Source: Sphingobacteriales bacterium
Lineage (GTDB): Bacteria; Bacteroidota; Bacteroidia; Chitinophagales; UBA2359
Assembly (NCBI GenBank): GCA_016711295.1
Contig: JADJTE010000001.1
Span: forward strand, 372,001 to 436,000
Direction: 5' to 3'
DNA length: 64,000 nucleotides
Each line of letters opens with the position of its first letter. Position 1 is the first letter of the stretch. A model generated the notes under the pieces. That model ran no database searches and was not told where the DNA came from. It was given only the letters and a program-made list of their open reading frames with translations. Positions 1 through 9,288 of this stretch are shown in pieces. Position numbers and translations under genes: made by a program.

Positions 1-371
1 ATTTGTATTTTACGTATAATGTAGTTTATAAAAAAAACGCCTAAAAGCCCCAGATGGGCAGCAGCCTAATAGAAAACACATGCTCGGCACAATCTTTACT
101 AAAAATAGGCGTTATGTGGCATTATGTTTTGTTCGGAAAACAATAAAATATATTTGCATAATAGAAAAATATTATTTTATTTTAAAAAAGACCTTTTTCT
201 TTGGAATATTTTAAACTTTTCACCGCCTTGCCTTGTCTAAACGAAAGGCGAAAAATAGTGCTTATTACCCAAATAACCACCATTTGTTTGTAAAATCTTT
301 CAGAAAATCGCCAAAGCACCCAAACAATTAACCGTATTTTTACCGCCAACACTAAAATATCCTTTCTAATC
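1..371. other. AT-rich stretch with no recognised gene
   Basis: I see no convincing coding region upstream of the thioredoxin-like gene. The only long reading frame here lies on the minus strand and runs antisense into the thioredoxin-like gene. A short inverted pair (AACGCCT near 37, AGGCGTT near 108) could form a long-loop stem, but nothing supports a function. Confidence 0.5.
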
Positions 372-938
372 ATGCAATTTATCAAACATTTAACCCTATG
401 TGCCCTATTGAGTGCATCAACATTCACTACTTTGTGGGCACAAGACAAATTACCCGAAATATCGCTTGCCAACCTCGATGGCGAAAAGACGAATGTAGCC
501 GACATCGGCAAAGAAGGAAAAATTACCTTATTCGATTTTTGGGCTACTTGGTGCGGTCCCTGCAAAAAGGGACTGAATAATATGGCAGAACTCTACGAAG
601 AATGGCAAGAAAAATACAATTTTCAAATCGTAGCAGTTAGCACCGACGACACGCGCAGCGTAGCCAAAGTAAAACCCTACGTCGAAGCACAACGCTGGGA
701 TTATAGAGTATTGCTCGATACCAACGAAGAACTCAAACGCGCCCTCAATTTCCAAGCAGTTCCCTATTCTATCATGGTCAATCAAAAAGGCGAAATAATC
801 TATCGCCACGACGGCTATAAAGAAGGAGACGAATACGAATTGGAAAAAATAATTGCCCAATTAGCCGCAGGTGTAGACCCAAGCACCAGCACACAGCATA
901 GCGATGACAAACAAATGCCCAAAGAAGGCGAAAAATAG
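372..938 (+). CDS. TlpA/ResA-like thioredoxin-fold protein, exported
   Basis: A 188-residue thiol-disulfide oxidoreductase of the TlpA/ResA group, expected to work in the periplasm. Residues 1-23 form a signal peptide ending at WAQ. The thioredoxin fold follows, with the redox motif WCGPC at residues 60-64, preceded by the usual FDFWATW strand. A cis-proline turn (AVPYS) sits in the second half. The last 25 residues are a polar, low-complexity tail. Family members reduce or oxidise cysteines of exported proteins, often in cytochrome c maturation; which partner it serves here cannot be told from the neighbours. The gene appears monocistronic and is followed by an inverted-repeat element. The frame is intact. 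Confidence 0.9.
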   Translation: MQFIKHLTLCALLSASTFTTLWAQDKLPEISLANLDGEKTNVADIGKEGKITLFDFWATWCGPCKKGLNNMAELYEEWQEKYNFQIVAVSTDDTRSVAKVKPYVEAQRWDYRVLLDTNEELKRALNFQAVPYSIMVNQKGEIIYRHDGYKEGDEYELEKIIAQLAAGVDPSTSTQHSDDKQMPKEGEK

Positions 939-1043
939 CATGGTTTTTGATTTTCTGGGCACAGCGTTTGTTGGGTAAGTATGGTTTTGAGCTAACAATA
1001 TCCCACTACCGAAAACTTGCCGCGAAAATTCATATAAATAAAG

Positions 1044-1374
1044 GTAACTATTTAGGCGGCGTACTTCTTTGCTCTGATTTGTGTTTGTAGGTCGCATTTG
1101 TTCCTCGCCCTTATTTTGCTCGCGTTAAGAAATGCGTAATGTTGTTCGGCTTTGCTCACAAGGCGTGGCTGTTTCCTAAATCCACAGCGACAACTCTAAA
1201 CACGACTACGAAGCCTTACAAGTACTTCGCCTTGGATTTAGGCACGCCTGTAATGTAGCATTTTAGCGAAGGCAAAATCAAGGCTTTTTTTTTCTTTTTT
1301 GTGTCAAGACAAAAAAGAGAAACAGCCAAGAGCAACAATAGACAAGTGAGCGGCAAAACCGCCTAAATAGTTAC
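1044..1374. mobile_element. Inverted-repeat element F, 331 bp, MITE-like
   Basis: The element has perfect 16-bp terminal inverted repeats (GTAACTATTTAGGCGG at 1044-1059 and its complement at 1359-1374). An 8-bp direct repeat, AAATAAAG, flanks it on both sides (1036-1043 and 1375-1382) and reads as a target-site duplication. There is no open reading frame for a transposase. The interior can fold: CCTAAATCCA and TGGATTTAGG form one long stem, and a T-run/A-run pair near 1285-1320 forms another. The outer 12 bases match the ends of the smaller family C elements in this window, so F and C were probably mobilised by the same enzyme, which is not present here. Confidence 0.8.
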
Positions 1375-1406
1375 AAATAAAGACATTACATCTGCTCATA
1401 GCCCAT

Positions 1407-1440
1407 ATAGCCGCCGAAAAATTCGTTTTTCGGCGGCTAT
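1407..1440. terminator. Perfect 15-bp hairpin, probable terminator
   Basis: ATAGCCGCCGAAAAA pairs exactly with its complement around a TTCG loop. The stem ends in an A-run/T-run, so it could stop transcription from either side. It lies between the tlpA-like gene plus element F and the antiporter gene. Confidence 0.6.
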
Positions 1441-1480
1441 GGCATAAAAAGTGCTACAATAGATAAAAATACCGATTTCT

Positions 1481-4394
1481 ATGAGTATTTTACCGCCTCA
1501 AAACATCGGAATGATGAAGCCATACCCTATTGTTAGCCTCGTAGCGGCATTGTTATTGTGCTTGATATGTGCCAATAATAACTCGTTTGCCCAAAAGCCA
1601 ACGGCAAAAACCAGCAAAGAGAAAACAGCTACCCCCCCAAAAAGCAAAACACCCGCCGCCGCCAAACAAAAGGCTGCCCCTAAATCTAAAAAGCTACTAA
1701 GGCGGCAAGTGCTGCCCGAACACCCGCCCCAAAACCCGTTGAACCCGTAAAAACAACCGTGACTACGGGCAAAACAACCCCTACAACAACTGCACCAAGC
1801 CCCGTCGACAAGCTCGACAAAAAGGGTGCTGCCGCCGTTGCTGTTACAAGCGCAGCAGCAACAGCTAAGGGGCTTGCTACCGATACAGCAGCTAAGGCGC
1901 AAACTATAACAACCGACGGCACCACCGTACCGACAGCAGCAGCAGCAACAACGCTCGCCGATACCAACAAAACTGCTGCCATAACCCTATTTGAGGCTGC
2001 TAAGAATAGCCCTACCATGCCGCCCTATCAGCCCGCACAAGGTTTTTGGGCTATTTTACCGCTATTATTAGCCCTCATCTTATCAGTATGGTGGCGCGAG
2101 GGCGTTTTGTCGCTCTTTTTGGGCGTTTTGATGGGTGCTTGGGCACTCAACGGCTTTCAATTAGACCGACTGCTCTTGTCGAGCATACAAGTATTCGATA
2201 CGCATTTAATCCAAACCCTATCCGACCCTCAGAACGTCCGCTTGGCAGTATTTGTATTGCTCATGGGCGGTATCGCCTCGTTGAGCTGGCACAATGGCGG
2301 GGCAGCGGGCTGGGTCGCAGGACTCAGCAACACAGTACGCAGCCCGCGTAGCGCACAAATGGCGGCTTGGCTGTCTGCCTTAGTCGGCTTTTTCGACCCA
2401 TTGGTGTCTGCCACGTTAAGCGGCAATTTGGCGCGTCCCTTGACGGATAAATATCGCGGCTCACGCGAAAAATTGGCATATATTATCAATACTACCGGCT
2501 CGTCTATATCGGTTATTGCCGTATTGAGTACTTTCGCCGTAGTAATGGCGAGTATTGCAGGGCAAAATATAGCGGCATGGGGCAACAACGTACAACCGCT
2601 TTCGATATGGCTATACGCCCTACAATATGCCTTTTATCCCATTTTGCCCTCTTGTGGGCAGTAGCTACGGTATTGTGGCAGCGCGATTTTGGGGCAATGC
2701 ACCGCGCAGAACGCCGCAGCCTACGACAAGGCAAATTGTACGACAGCGATATAGACCCAAGCGCAGAAGCATCGGTCATGCAGCAATTGCCCACCGCCCT
2801 GAACGCCCAAGAACCGCCGCGCGGGTTTTATTTAGTATTGCCGCTGTTAGTCTTTTTATTGACAACTTATTACGGTTTGTTTGGCGGAGCTAAGGCAATG
2901 ATATTGGGCGACCCAAGCACGCTGTTGCCCGCCATGCTCCAATCCTTACAGCAAGCCGACATAGGGCATAGCCTTTTGTACGGCGCAGCGGCTGCCTTGC
3001 TCACTTCTGTATTGCTTACGTTATTGGGCGGCAAATTGGATATGCGCAATACGGTAGATAGCATTTTGGCGGGCATGAAAACGGCTTTTCCCGCCCTTAT
3101 CACGCTATTTTTAGCCCTTGTTTTAGTGGGCATCACTGCTCAGCTCGGCGCAGCAAATTGGTTGGCACAATGGGTAGGTGCTTATTTATCGGCACCCCTT
3201 ATGCCTTTGCTTGCCTTTGTAGTAGCTGCCATAGTTGCTGCTGCAACAGGTAGCTTTGTAGCTGCTACGTTGTTGGTCGCTCCCATATTGCTGCCCGCTG
3301 CTATGGCGCAGTCTTATGGTGCCGCTTTGTTGCCCCAAGCCGCCGCTACGGTATTCTACGGCACTTTGGCAAGTATAGCCAGCGGTGCTTTGTTTGGTAC
3401 GCATTGCGCTATTACTGCCCAAAGCAGCCTCGTCACTGCACTATCTGCCCAATGCCCGCCCGCCGACCATATCCGTACCCAATTGCCTTATGCCTTGTTG
3501 ATGGCTGCTTTGAGTATGGTCGCTATGGCTTTATGCCTTTTTTTCAACCTAGCTCCTTGGATTTCCTTGTTGGGTGGCATTATACTCATTCCGTTATTAG
3601 TACGCCTATTGGGTAAGTCGCCCTATTATGCCGATGATTTGGACAACGAAATAGCGCATGTGCAAGCCACACAAATATCTGCCGTTACACCCCTCGAATC
3701 GACCAGCGATGCCAATCTTAAAACGGACGAAATTGTATCAAGCCTAACGAACAATAATACCGCCGCCGACATCAGTAGCGATACCCATATCTTGCCCAAA
3801 CACGGCGAGCCTACCCTGCTTAGCTCAGCCGATGATACCGACAGCATAGATTTGAGGCTGCCCGAAACAAGCGCGTCGGAAGCATGGCAATATACTGCCG
3901 AAGCAGACGACAGCAATTTGGATACCATAAAAATAGCCACGCATAACGAACAAGACAACAGCTCTACCAATACGCCCCAATTGCCCGCCGAACTTCAAGA
4001 CGACATGCCCAAAATAGAAGCGACCCTAACGCAAAGCGATGGTGATTTGGACACAGTAAACCTGCATACTCCCGCTGCAAACGAACACCAAGCACTGATG
4101 GCAGCCTTAGATACCGCCGAATTGCCCGACAATTTTGCGCCGACCCACGAAGCAGAAACCAATCCCGATTACGTAACAGAAGCGGTCAGTAAAACCAAAG
4201 ATATGTTTCAATCAATGAAAGATATTATTGCCGCCGTAAGCCAAGACGAGGCACACAACGACGAATCGGAATTGCCCCCTACAGACCAACCCACCGACCA
4301 GCCCGAACCACCCGCAGCAGCTACTGAACAAAAAAGGATTCGCTATATAGACCACGACGATAACGATGATAACGACCCCATTATCCGAGTATAA
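1481..4394 (+). CDS. NhaC-family Na+/H+ antiporter-like protein (two frameshifts)
   Basis: Three consecutive reading frames (1481-1750, about 1690-2664, about 2640-4394) join into one membrane protein. Both breaks are cured by adding one base to a homopolymer: A5 at 1688-1692 and T4 near 2642. The order is: signal-like segment (start at 1481 or, better, 1511), Ala/Thr/Lys-rich linker, about 12 hydrophobic segments of the NhaC type, then a long acidic, Asp/Glu/Thr-rich tail of roughly 240 residues ending at 4394. The family signature ending in RTQLPYALL is clear. However, the conserved GDH and SDTT acidic motifs of NhaC read GTH and TAQSS here, so ion coupling may differ. The next gene overlaps its end by 29 bp. 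Confidence 0.75.
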
Positions 4395-5421
4395 CCCGCA
4401 CCGCATAGACCTACGCAGCGATACCGTAACGCGCCCTACACCTGCTATGCTCGATGCTATGTACGCCGCAAGAGTAGGAGACGACGTATTTGGCGAAGAC
4501 CCGACCGTGCGCGAATTGGAGCAGACAACTGCCCATTTATTGGGTCTCGAAGCAGGTTTGCTGTGCCCTTCGGGTACGATGTGCAACCAAATAGCATTAA
4601 AAGTGCATACGCAAGCCTTAGATGAGGTGATTTGCCATGCCCAATCGCATATCTATAATTCGGAGGGCGGGGCTTGGGCTTGGTTGTCGGGTATATCGCT
4701 GCGCTTGGTAGGCGGTAATGATGGCATTATCAGCTCCGATGACGTATCGCGCAATATCAATCCGCAGTACGATTGGCAGCCCCGCAGTGCGGTAGTTGCG
4801 CTTGAAAATACGTGTAATAAAGCAGGAGGCAATTTTTATACCTACGACCAATTAGTGGCAGTAGCCGAAACCTGTAGAAGCCACCAATTAAAATTACATA
4901 TAGACGGCGCACGTATTTTTAACGCATTATTGGCATCGGGAAACAAACCCGAACAAATAGGCGACCTCACCGACAGCCTTTCGGTGTGTTTCTCGAAGGG
5001 ATTAGGCGCACCCATAGGGTCGGTATTGTTGGGTAGTCGCCGCTTTATTGCCCAAGCGCGGCGTGTGCGCAAAGCCTTGGGCGGCGGAATGCGGCAGGCG
5101 GGATATATTGCCGCTGCTTGCTTGTATGCGCTGCAACACCACCGCGAAGGATTGGCAGACGACCACCGACGCGCTCGTCAATTGGGCGAGCTATTGCTAC
5201 AACAACCCTACGTAAAGCATTGCTATCCCGTGCGCAGCAATATCGTTTTGTTCGACCTGTGTGAAGGCATTACTGCCGACCAATTTAACCGCGCCTTAGC
5301 CGAATACGGCATACTTAGTATTGCCTTCGGACCTACGCAAGTGCGTATGGTGACACACCTCGATTTTACAGAGCCAATGCTCGAAAAAACCTTGGCAACG
5401 CTGCCTCTCTTAGCATTTTGA
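4366..5421 (+). CDS. ltaE: Low-specificity L-threonine aldolase
   Basis: A 351-residue PLP enzyme of fold type I (beta-eliminating lyase family) that cleaves L-threonine or L-allo-threonine to glycine and acetaldehyde. The N-terminal RIDLRSDTVTRPT, the HIDGAR motif with the PLP-ring aspartate at 180, and the Schiff-base lysine at 211 in SKGLGAPIGS are all present. The length is normal for the family and the frame is intact. The start overlaps the antiporter gene by 29 bp, suggesting translational coupling or co-transcription. It is cytoplasmic and serves glycine and threonine metabolism. Confidence 0.93.
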   Translation: MITTPLSEYNPHRIDLRSDTVTRPTPAMLDAMYAARVGDDVFGEDPTVRELEQTTAHLLGLEAGLLCPSGTMCNQIALKVHTQALDEVICHAQSHIYNSEGGAWAWLSGISLRLVGGNDGIISSDDVSRNINPQYDWQPRSAVVALENTCNKAGGNFYTYDQLVAVAETCRSHQLKLHIDGARIFNALLASGNKPEQIGDLTDSLSVCFSKGLGAPIGSVLLGSRRFIAQARRVRKALGGGMRQAGYIAAACLYALQHHREGLADDHRRARQLGELLLQQPYVKHCYPVRSNIVLFDLCEGITADQFNRALAEYGILSIAFGPTQVRMVTHLDFTEPMLEKTLATLPLLAF

Positions 5422-5434
5422 GGGGCAAAAAAAC

Positions 5435-5593
5435 TTAGCAATTTATGGTATTAAAATTTAACAATTCGTATCTTGTTCATAACAAGCAAAATATAAAATT
5501 ATTATTTTTTTATTAAAATTTTGAGAATAAATTTAAATTACTCATTTTCAGCGTATTGTATAACGTAAATTGTTTAATACCGTGAATGACTGA
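5435..5593. mobile_element. Inverted-repeat element A, copy 1
   Basis: About 159 bp, one of three related copies (others at 23115-23407 and 61386-61542). The ends are imperfect inverted repeats based on TCAGTCATTCACGGTATTAAA-type sequence, and the interior is very AT-rich and shared among copies. The right end contains an ATG at 5586 that might be taken as the start of the next gene; because it belongs to the repeat, the true start is more likely 5619. Confidence 0.7.
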
Positions 5594-5618
5594 CATTTGC
5601 CACAAATGTGATAGAACC

Positions 5619-7649
5619 ATGAATTTACTTTTTGATTTACCGTTATCCAAAGAAGATAACCTACTCAAACGCTTTGAGGAAATCCACGATTATATTTACT
5701 CTAACGACGGACTTTCTCCGCAGCAAACCTTAGAGGAGTTTGTAAAAATATTATTTATCAAAATTTTTGAAGAAAGTACGGATACAGGTCTATTCCATAT
5801 TACGCCTACGGAATGGAGCGATGTGTCGAAAGGAAAACCCAATCAACTATTTATAGACCGCATCGGCACACTATTTGCACAAACGCGAGAAACGTATAGA
5901 GATGTGTTTGAAACAGACGACCGTATCCGCATTTCAGCCTTATCATTAGGCTTCACCATCAATAAACTGCAAAGCATTTCTCTTAGCAATTCTTCGCAAG
6001 ACGCTAAGGGCTTGGCATTTCAAAAGTTTTTAACCCACCACGAAAAAGATGGCAGAGGGCAGTTTTTTACACCCGAACCGGTTATCGATTTTTGTGTTGA
6101 AATGATGCAGCCTACACCTAACGAAACCATCATTGACCCTGCCTGCGGTAGTGGTGGTTTTATTATGTCTGCCTTAAAATTTTTGAAAAAAAAATATAAA
6201 AATATCGATTATCAAAAAATTGTAACAGAAAACATTTTTGGCATTGATATAAATAAAAGTATTGCAAGGATAGCCAAAATGAAATTGCTCCTAGAAGCAA
6301 ATGGAAAAACAAATATACTTTGTACCAGCTCATTAGAAGATTTGGAGAGCCTAAAATTGATAATTGGGCAACAAGAAGGCTTTGATTTGTTGCTTGCCAA
6401 TCCGCCATTTGGCGCAAAAATAAATAACCCCGCTACTTTGCGATTGTTTGATTTGGGGCATAAATGGGTTGCCTCCTCTAAGCCCTTCAAGGGAAAGGAA
6501 GCCCCGAAAGGAGAAAAAACAATTTTTCAGAAATCAAATACCCTACACAACAACCAATCTGCTGAAATTTTATTTATTGAACGTTGCTTGGATTTGTTAA
6601 AGGAAGGCGGGCGTATGGCAATTGTTTTGCCAAATGGTAATTTTGAAAATCCATCATTAGAATACCTACGTTACTATATCAAACTTCGCTCAAAGATATT
6701 GGCAATCATCAACTTACCACAAGAAACCTTTATCCCTTTTGGTACGGGCGTAAAAACGTCTTTGTTGTTTCTGGAAAAAGAGACCCCAAATCAAGAAAAA
6801 CAATACCCCATATTCTTTGAAAAAATAAAAAATTTAGGTTACCAGGGCAATAAAAATGGCACGCCCTTGTATAGGAAAGATAAGTTTGGGCAGGTACTAA
6901 ATAATGAAAATGGAGTGCCTATTTTGGAAGAGGATTTTACTGAGATTTCAAAGCAATACAAAATCTTTCAAGAAGGAAAAAAAATAGAAACAAACAACTC
7001 ATTCTCAATCAATTATGACGAGCTAAATGGGCGTTTTGATTATGATTTTTACGCACCTGAGAACCGAAAATTGCTTGAAAATCAAGCGGATAAGAAAGCC
7101 ATACGCTTAGGCGATATTTGTGATATTGTAAAAGTAAAAAGCAAAAAATTGAAGGATAAAAACTTGACTGTTGAATACGTCGAACTCTCTGACATCAATA
7201 CACATGCTTTTGAAATTATCAATACAACTACTTATCCGACATACGAGTTACCAAGTCGTGCCAGTTACGAGCTGCAAACCGACGATATTATAACGGCTAT
7301 TGCAGGTAATTCGGTGGGCACTCGGAAACATACAACTGCCTTAGTAACCGACGAATACGAAGGTGCGATTTGTACGAATGGGTTTAGGGTTTTTAGAAAC
7401 TACAAGATTGACAAGTATTTTTTATTATATTTTTTAAAATCCGAAGCCTTTCTAAAGCAAATGTTTATGTATCGTACAGGTGCAGCAATTCCGAATGTTT
7501 CTGATAGCGACTCAGCCAATATTTTAATTTATTTGCCGAACGAAGAACAACAAGCCTATATTAGCAATAAAGTAAAACGAGCGTTTGAATTGCGCAAGGC
7601 TTCAAAATTAGAGTTGGAGAGTATAGAAAGCCATGAAATAGGGGTATAA
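5619..7649 (+). CDS. Type I-like N6-adenine DNA methylase fused to a specificity (TRD) domain
   Basis: About 676 residues. The N-terminal helical HsdM-like part is followed by a methyltransferase domain with the SAM motif DPACGSGGF (184-192 counted from the upstream ATG) and the catalytic NPPF (272-275). The last 170 or so residues form a single HsdS-like target recognition half (VEYVELSDI, DDIITAIAGNSVG, RTGAAIPNVS). So modification and specificity sit on one chain, as in some type I-like or type II Bcg-like proteins. No HsdR or other nuclease gene is next to it, so it may be an orphan methylase or half of a split system. I start it at ATG 5619 (MNLLFDLPL) because the ATG at 5586 lies in repeat A. 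The frame is intact. Confidence 0.85.
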   Translation: MNLLFDLPLSKEDNLLKRFEEIHDYIYSNDGLSPQQTLEEFVKILFIKIFEESTDTGLFHITPTEWSDVSKGKPNQLFIDRIGTLFAQTRETYRDVFETDDRIRISALSLGFTINKLQSISLSNSSQDAKGLAFQKFLTHHEKDGRGQFFTPEPVIDFCVEMMQPTPNETIIDPACGSGGFIMSALKFLKKKYKNIDYQKIVTENIFGIDINKSIARIAKMKLLLEANGKTNILCTSSLEDLESLKLIIGQQEGFDLLLANPPFGAKINNPATLRLFDLGHKWVASSKPFKGKEAPKGEKTIFQKSNTLHNNQSAEILFIERCLDLLKEGGRMAIVLPNGNFENPSLEYLRYYIKLRSKILAIINLPQETFIPFGTGVKTSLLFLEKETPNQEKQYPIFFEKIKNLGYQGNKNGTPLYRKDKFGQVLNNENGVPILEEDFTEISKQYKIFQEGKKIETNNSFSINYDELNGRFDYDFYAPENRKLLENQADKKAIRLGDICDIVKVKSKKLKDKNLTVEYVELSDINTHAFEIINTTTYPTYELPSRASYELQTDDIITAIAGNSVGTRKHTTALVTDEYEGAICTNGFRVFRNYKIDKYFLLYFLKSEAFLKQMFMYRTGAAIPNVSDSDSANILIYLPNEEQQAYISNKVKRAFELRKASKLELESIESHEIGV

Positions 7650-7779
7650 TACCGCATCTACGCCCAGCACCCATAGCACCGCGCCACCGTAGAAGCCAAG
7701 GGTCTTTCCATAGCTCTTGGTGCTTCGGAAATTTAGTTTTGCCTACTAATTTTCATTTCAGGTAGCTATTGGTTTGGTT

Positions 7780-8018
7780 TTCTAATTTTGCGTAAAAAAT
7801 TAACCTGAGCATATTACTCGCGCCCTTGCTACAATTGATAACACAGACCATTAGAATATCACCCCTACGGGGCTTTTGTTGCTATGTCGTTCTTTATTTT
7901 CTATTAGCATACCGCCCCGAGGGGGCTTAAAAAACGCTTATTGCCAGTCTTTCTATTAGTGGCTTCTAATTTTGAGTAAAAAATTAACCTGAGCATATTA
8001 CTCGCGCCCTTGCTACAA
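7780..8018. repeat. Pair of 55-bp direct repeats flanking 129 bp
   Basis: Positions 7780-7834 and 7964-8018 are identical apart from one base. The spacer holds two GC-rich hairpins (CCCCTACGGGG near 7862 and CCGCCCCGAGGGGG near 7914). No gene is visible between the methylase (ends 7649) and guaD. This 900-bp gap is filled by these repeats and by nested elements C1 and D1. Confidence 0.8.
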
Positions 8019-8061
8019 AGTAGCATTTAGCAAAATTTGTTGCCGAAATTTAGAAATCATA

Positions 8062-8514
8062 CCACTATTTAGGGTATAGGGTTTTGGGTATGGGGTAATG
8101 GGCAATATCTATCTAATAATGCCTGACATCGCTGCATATTCGATTAGTGGTATGATTTTTAAGTTTTATACACCTACCTTACACGAGTTTCATGCCTACA
8201 GTATGCTCAGGCTTGTGTCTGTTAGATGTTAGCGATGTAATATGCCATTTTAAAGATAATATTCATTAAATATTTTTTATAATTTACCATAAATTATTGA
8301 CAATCAGCAAATTATATCTTGTATAAATTCCCCTCTTTGAGGGGGGTTAGGGGGAGTTCTTGAACTAATATCTCAATTACCTAATATTATTTCCTAAGTC
8401 TCAATGCTTGGAAATGGATACATGATAGGCAAAATTAATACTCAAAACTTAAAAATCAGACCATTAGAAATAGCTATTCTTGCGGGCTGCCCATATAAGG
8501 GGCTAAATAGTTAC
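8062..8514. mobile_element. Element C, copy 1 (inverted), interrupted by element D
   Basis: Read on the minus strand, the two outer parts (8062-8147 and 8464-8514) reconstitute a family C element like the uninterrupted copy at 29097-29229. The right end retains the CTAAATAGTTAC terminus; the left terminus is eroded. Element D (8148-8463) splits it at the sequence ATTAG, which is present once in uninterrupted copies. Confidence 0.7.
8148..8463. mobile_element. Inverted-repeat element D, copy 1, 316 bp
   Basis: One of three copies (others 10424-10740 and 59497-59816). The ends, TGGTATGATTTTTAAG and its near-complement, form inverted repeats. Flanking TTAG or ATTAG occurs on both sides and fits a 4-5 bp target duplication. 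Internally there is a conserved CCCCTCTTTGAGGGG hairpin. There is no coding capacity. It is inserted in element C copy 1. Confidence 0.75.
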
Positions 8515-8571
8515 CATTTCAGAACATTTGCCCCTAAATTTAACCTTAAAGCCCCAAGCCTCAATTTCGGT

Positions 8572-9069
8572 TTAATAAGGCGTTTTGTCGGTTTTATTGC
8601 GCCAAGTATCGAACAAATACAGGGCTTCGGGGCGCATCTGCGGTATGAAAGGTATGCGGCGCACCGATAGCTCGATATTGATTTCGTCGTAAATAAATTG
8701 GTCGTCAAATCCCGCTTGAGCAGCGTCGTGGCGCGTACAGGCGTAGAATACGCGGTCGGGACGCGCCCAATAGATAGCTCCCAGACACATTGGGCAAGGT
8801 TCGCAGGTGGTATAAAGGTCACAGCCCTGCAATTGGAAATGCCCCAATACGGCACAGGCTGCTCGGATAGCTACTACTTCGGCGTGTGCAGTCGGGTCGT
8901 TGCTACTTGTCACGCGGTTGCTGCCCGTAGCAATTACGCGCCCTTCACGCACTACAAGTGCCCCAAAGGGACCGCCCGCACCCGACACGATGCCCTTATG
9001 TGCCAAATCGATGGCTTGCTGCATAAAATCGGGTGAAAATGATAGGTTAATAGGAGAAATTGGCATCAT
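8572..9069 (-). CDS. guaD: Guanine deaminase (CDA fold)
   Basis: A 165-residue deaminase from the start at 9069 (MMPISPINL); the frame could be extended upstream to 9153, but that stretch is unrelated to the family. Zinc ligands are visible as HAE (62-64) and PCPMC (91-95). The stretch AGGPFGALVV, the SSNDPTAHAE context and the C-terminal TWRN match Bacillus-type GuaD much better than tRNA deaminase TadA. It converts guanine to xanthine in purine salvage or nitrogen scavenging, in the cytoplasm. It is transcribed toward the repeat-filled gap at 7650-8571. Confidence 0.9.
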   Translation of the reverse strand: MMPISPINLSFSPDFMQQAIDLAHKGIVSGAGGPFGALVVREGRVIATGSNRVTSSNDPTAHAEVVAIRAACAVLGHFQLQGCDLYTTCEPCPMCLGAIYWARPDRVFYACTRHDAAQAGFDDQFIYDEINIELSVRRIPFIPQMRPEALYLFDTWRNKTDKTPY

Positions 9070-9266
9070 ATTGATAATGGCTGATATTGCCTGATAGTTT
9101 TCAGATTGCCCCAGCTCGAAAAAATTATGAGCAGTTCGGCAATTGAAGAGCAATTGGTTTATGGTGTAGGGGATAATTATGGGCTGCTGAGTATATCCAC
9201 GAGTGCAAAGTTAAGCAATATGTATTTATCTATTACCTGATAGCCGCAATAGAACACAATAATACT

Positions 9267-9274
9267 TACCTTTG
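9267..9274 (+). promoter_or_regulatory. Bacteroidota-type -7 box (TACCTTTG)
   Basis: TACCTTTG fits the TAnnTTTG core used by the Bacteroidota primary sigma factor and lies 15 bp before the Nudix gene start. The same octamer precedes korB (29399) and the DsbD-N gene (42199). I see no clear -33 TTTG at the usual distance. Confidence 0.5.
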
Positions 9275-9288
9275 CCCGCATTATTGCC

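Noticed and set aside
182..565. Minus-strand ORF opposite the thioredoxin-like gene
   Set aside because: It overlaps a well-supported gene on the other strand and has no recognisable domain.
5586..5618. ATG 5586 as start of the methylase
   Set aside because: The ATG lies in the GTGAATGACTGA end of repeat A, which recurs at 61531-61542; the in-frame ATG 5619 begins the conserved part.
8404..8670. Plus-strand ORF between element D and guaD
   Set aside because: It runs through the ends of elements D and C and then antisense into guaD; it is not a gene.
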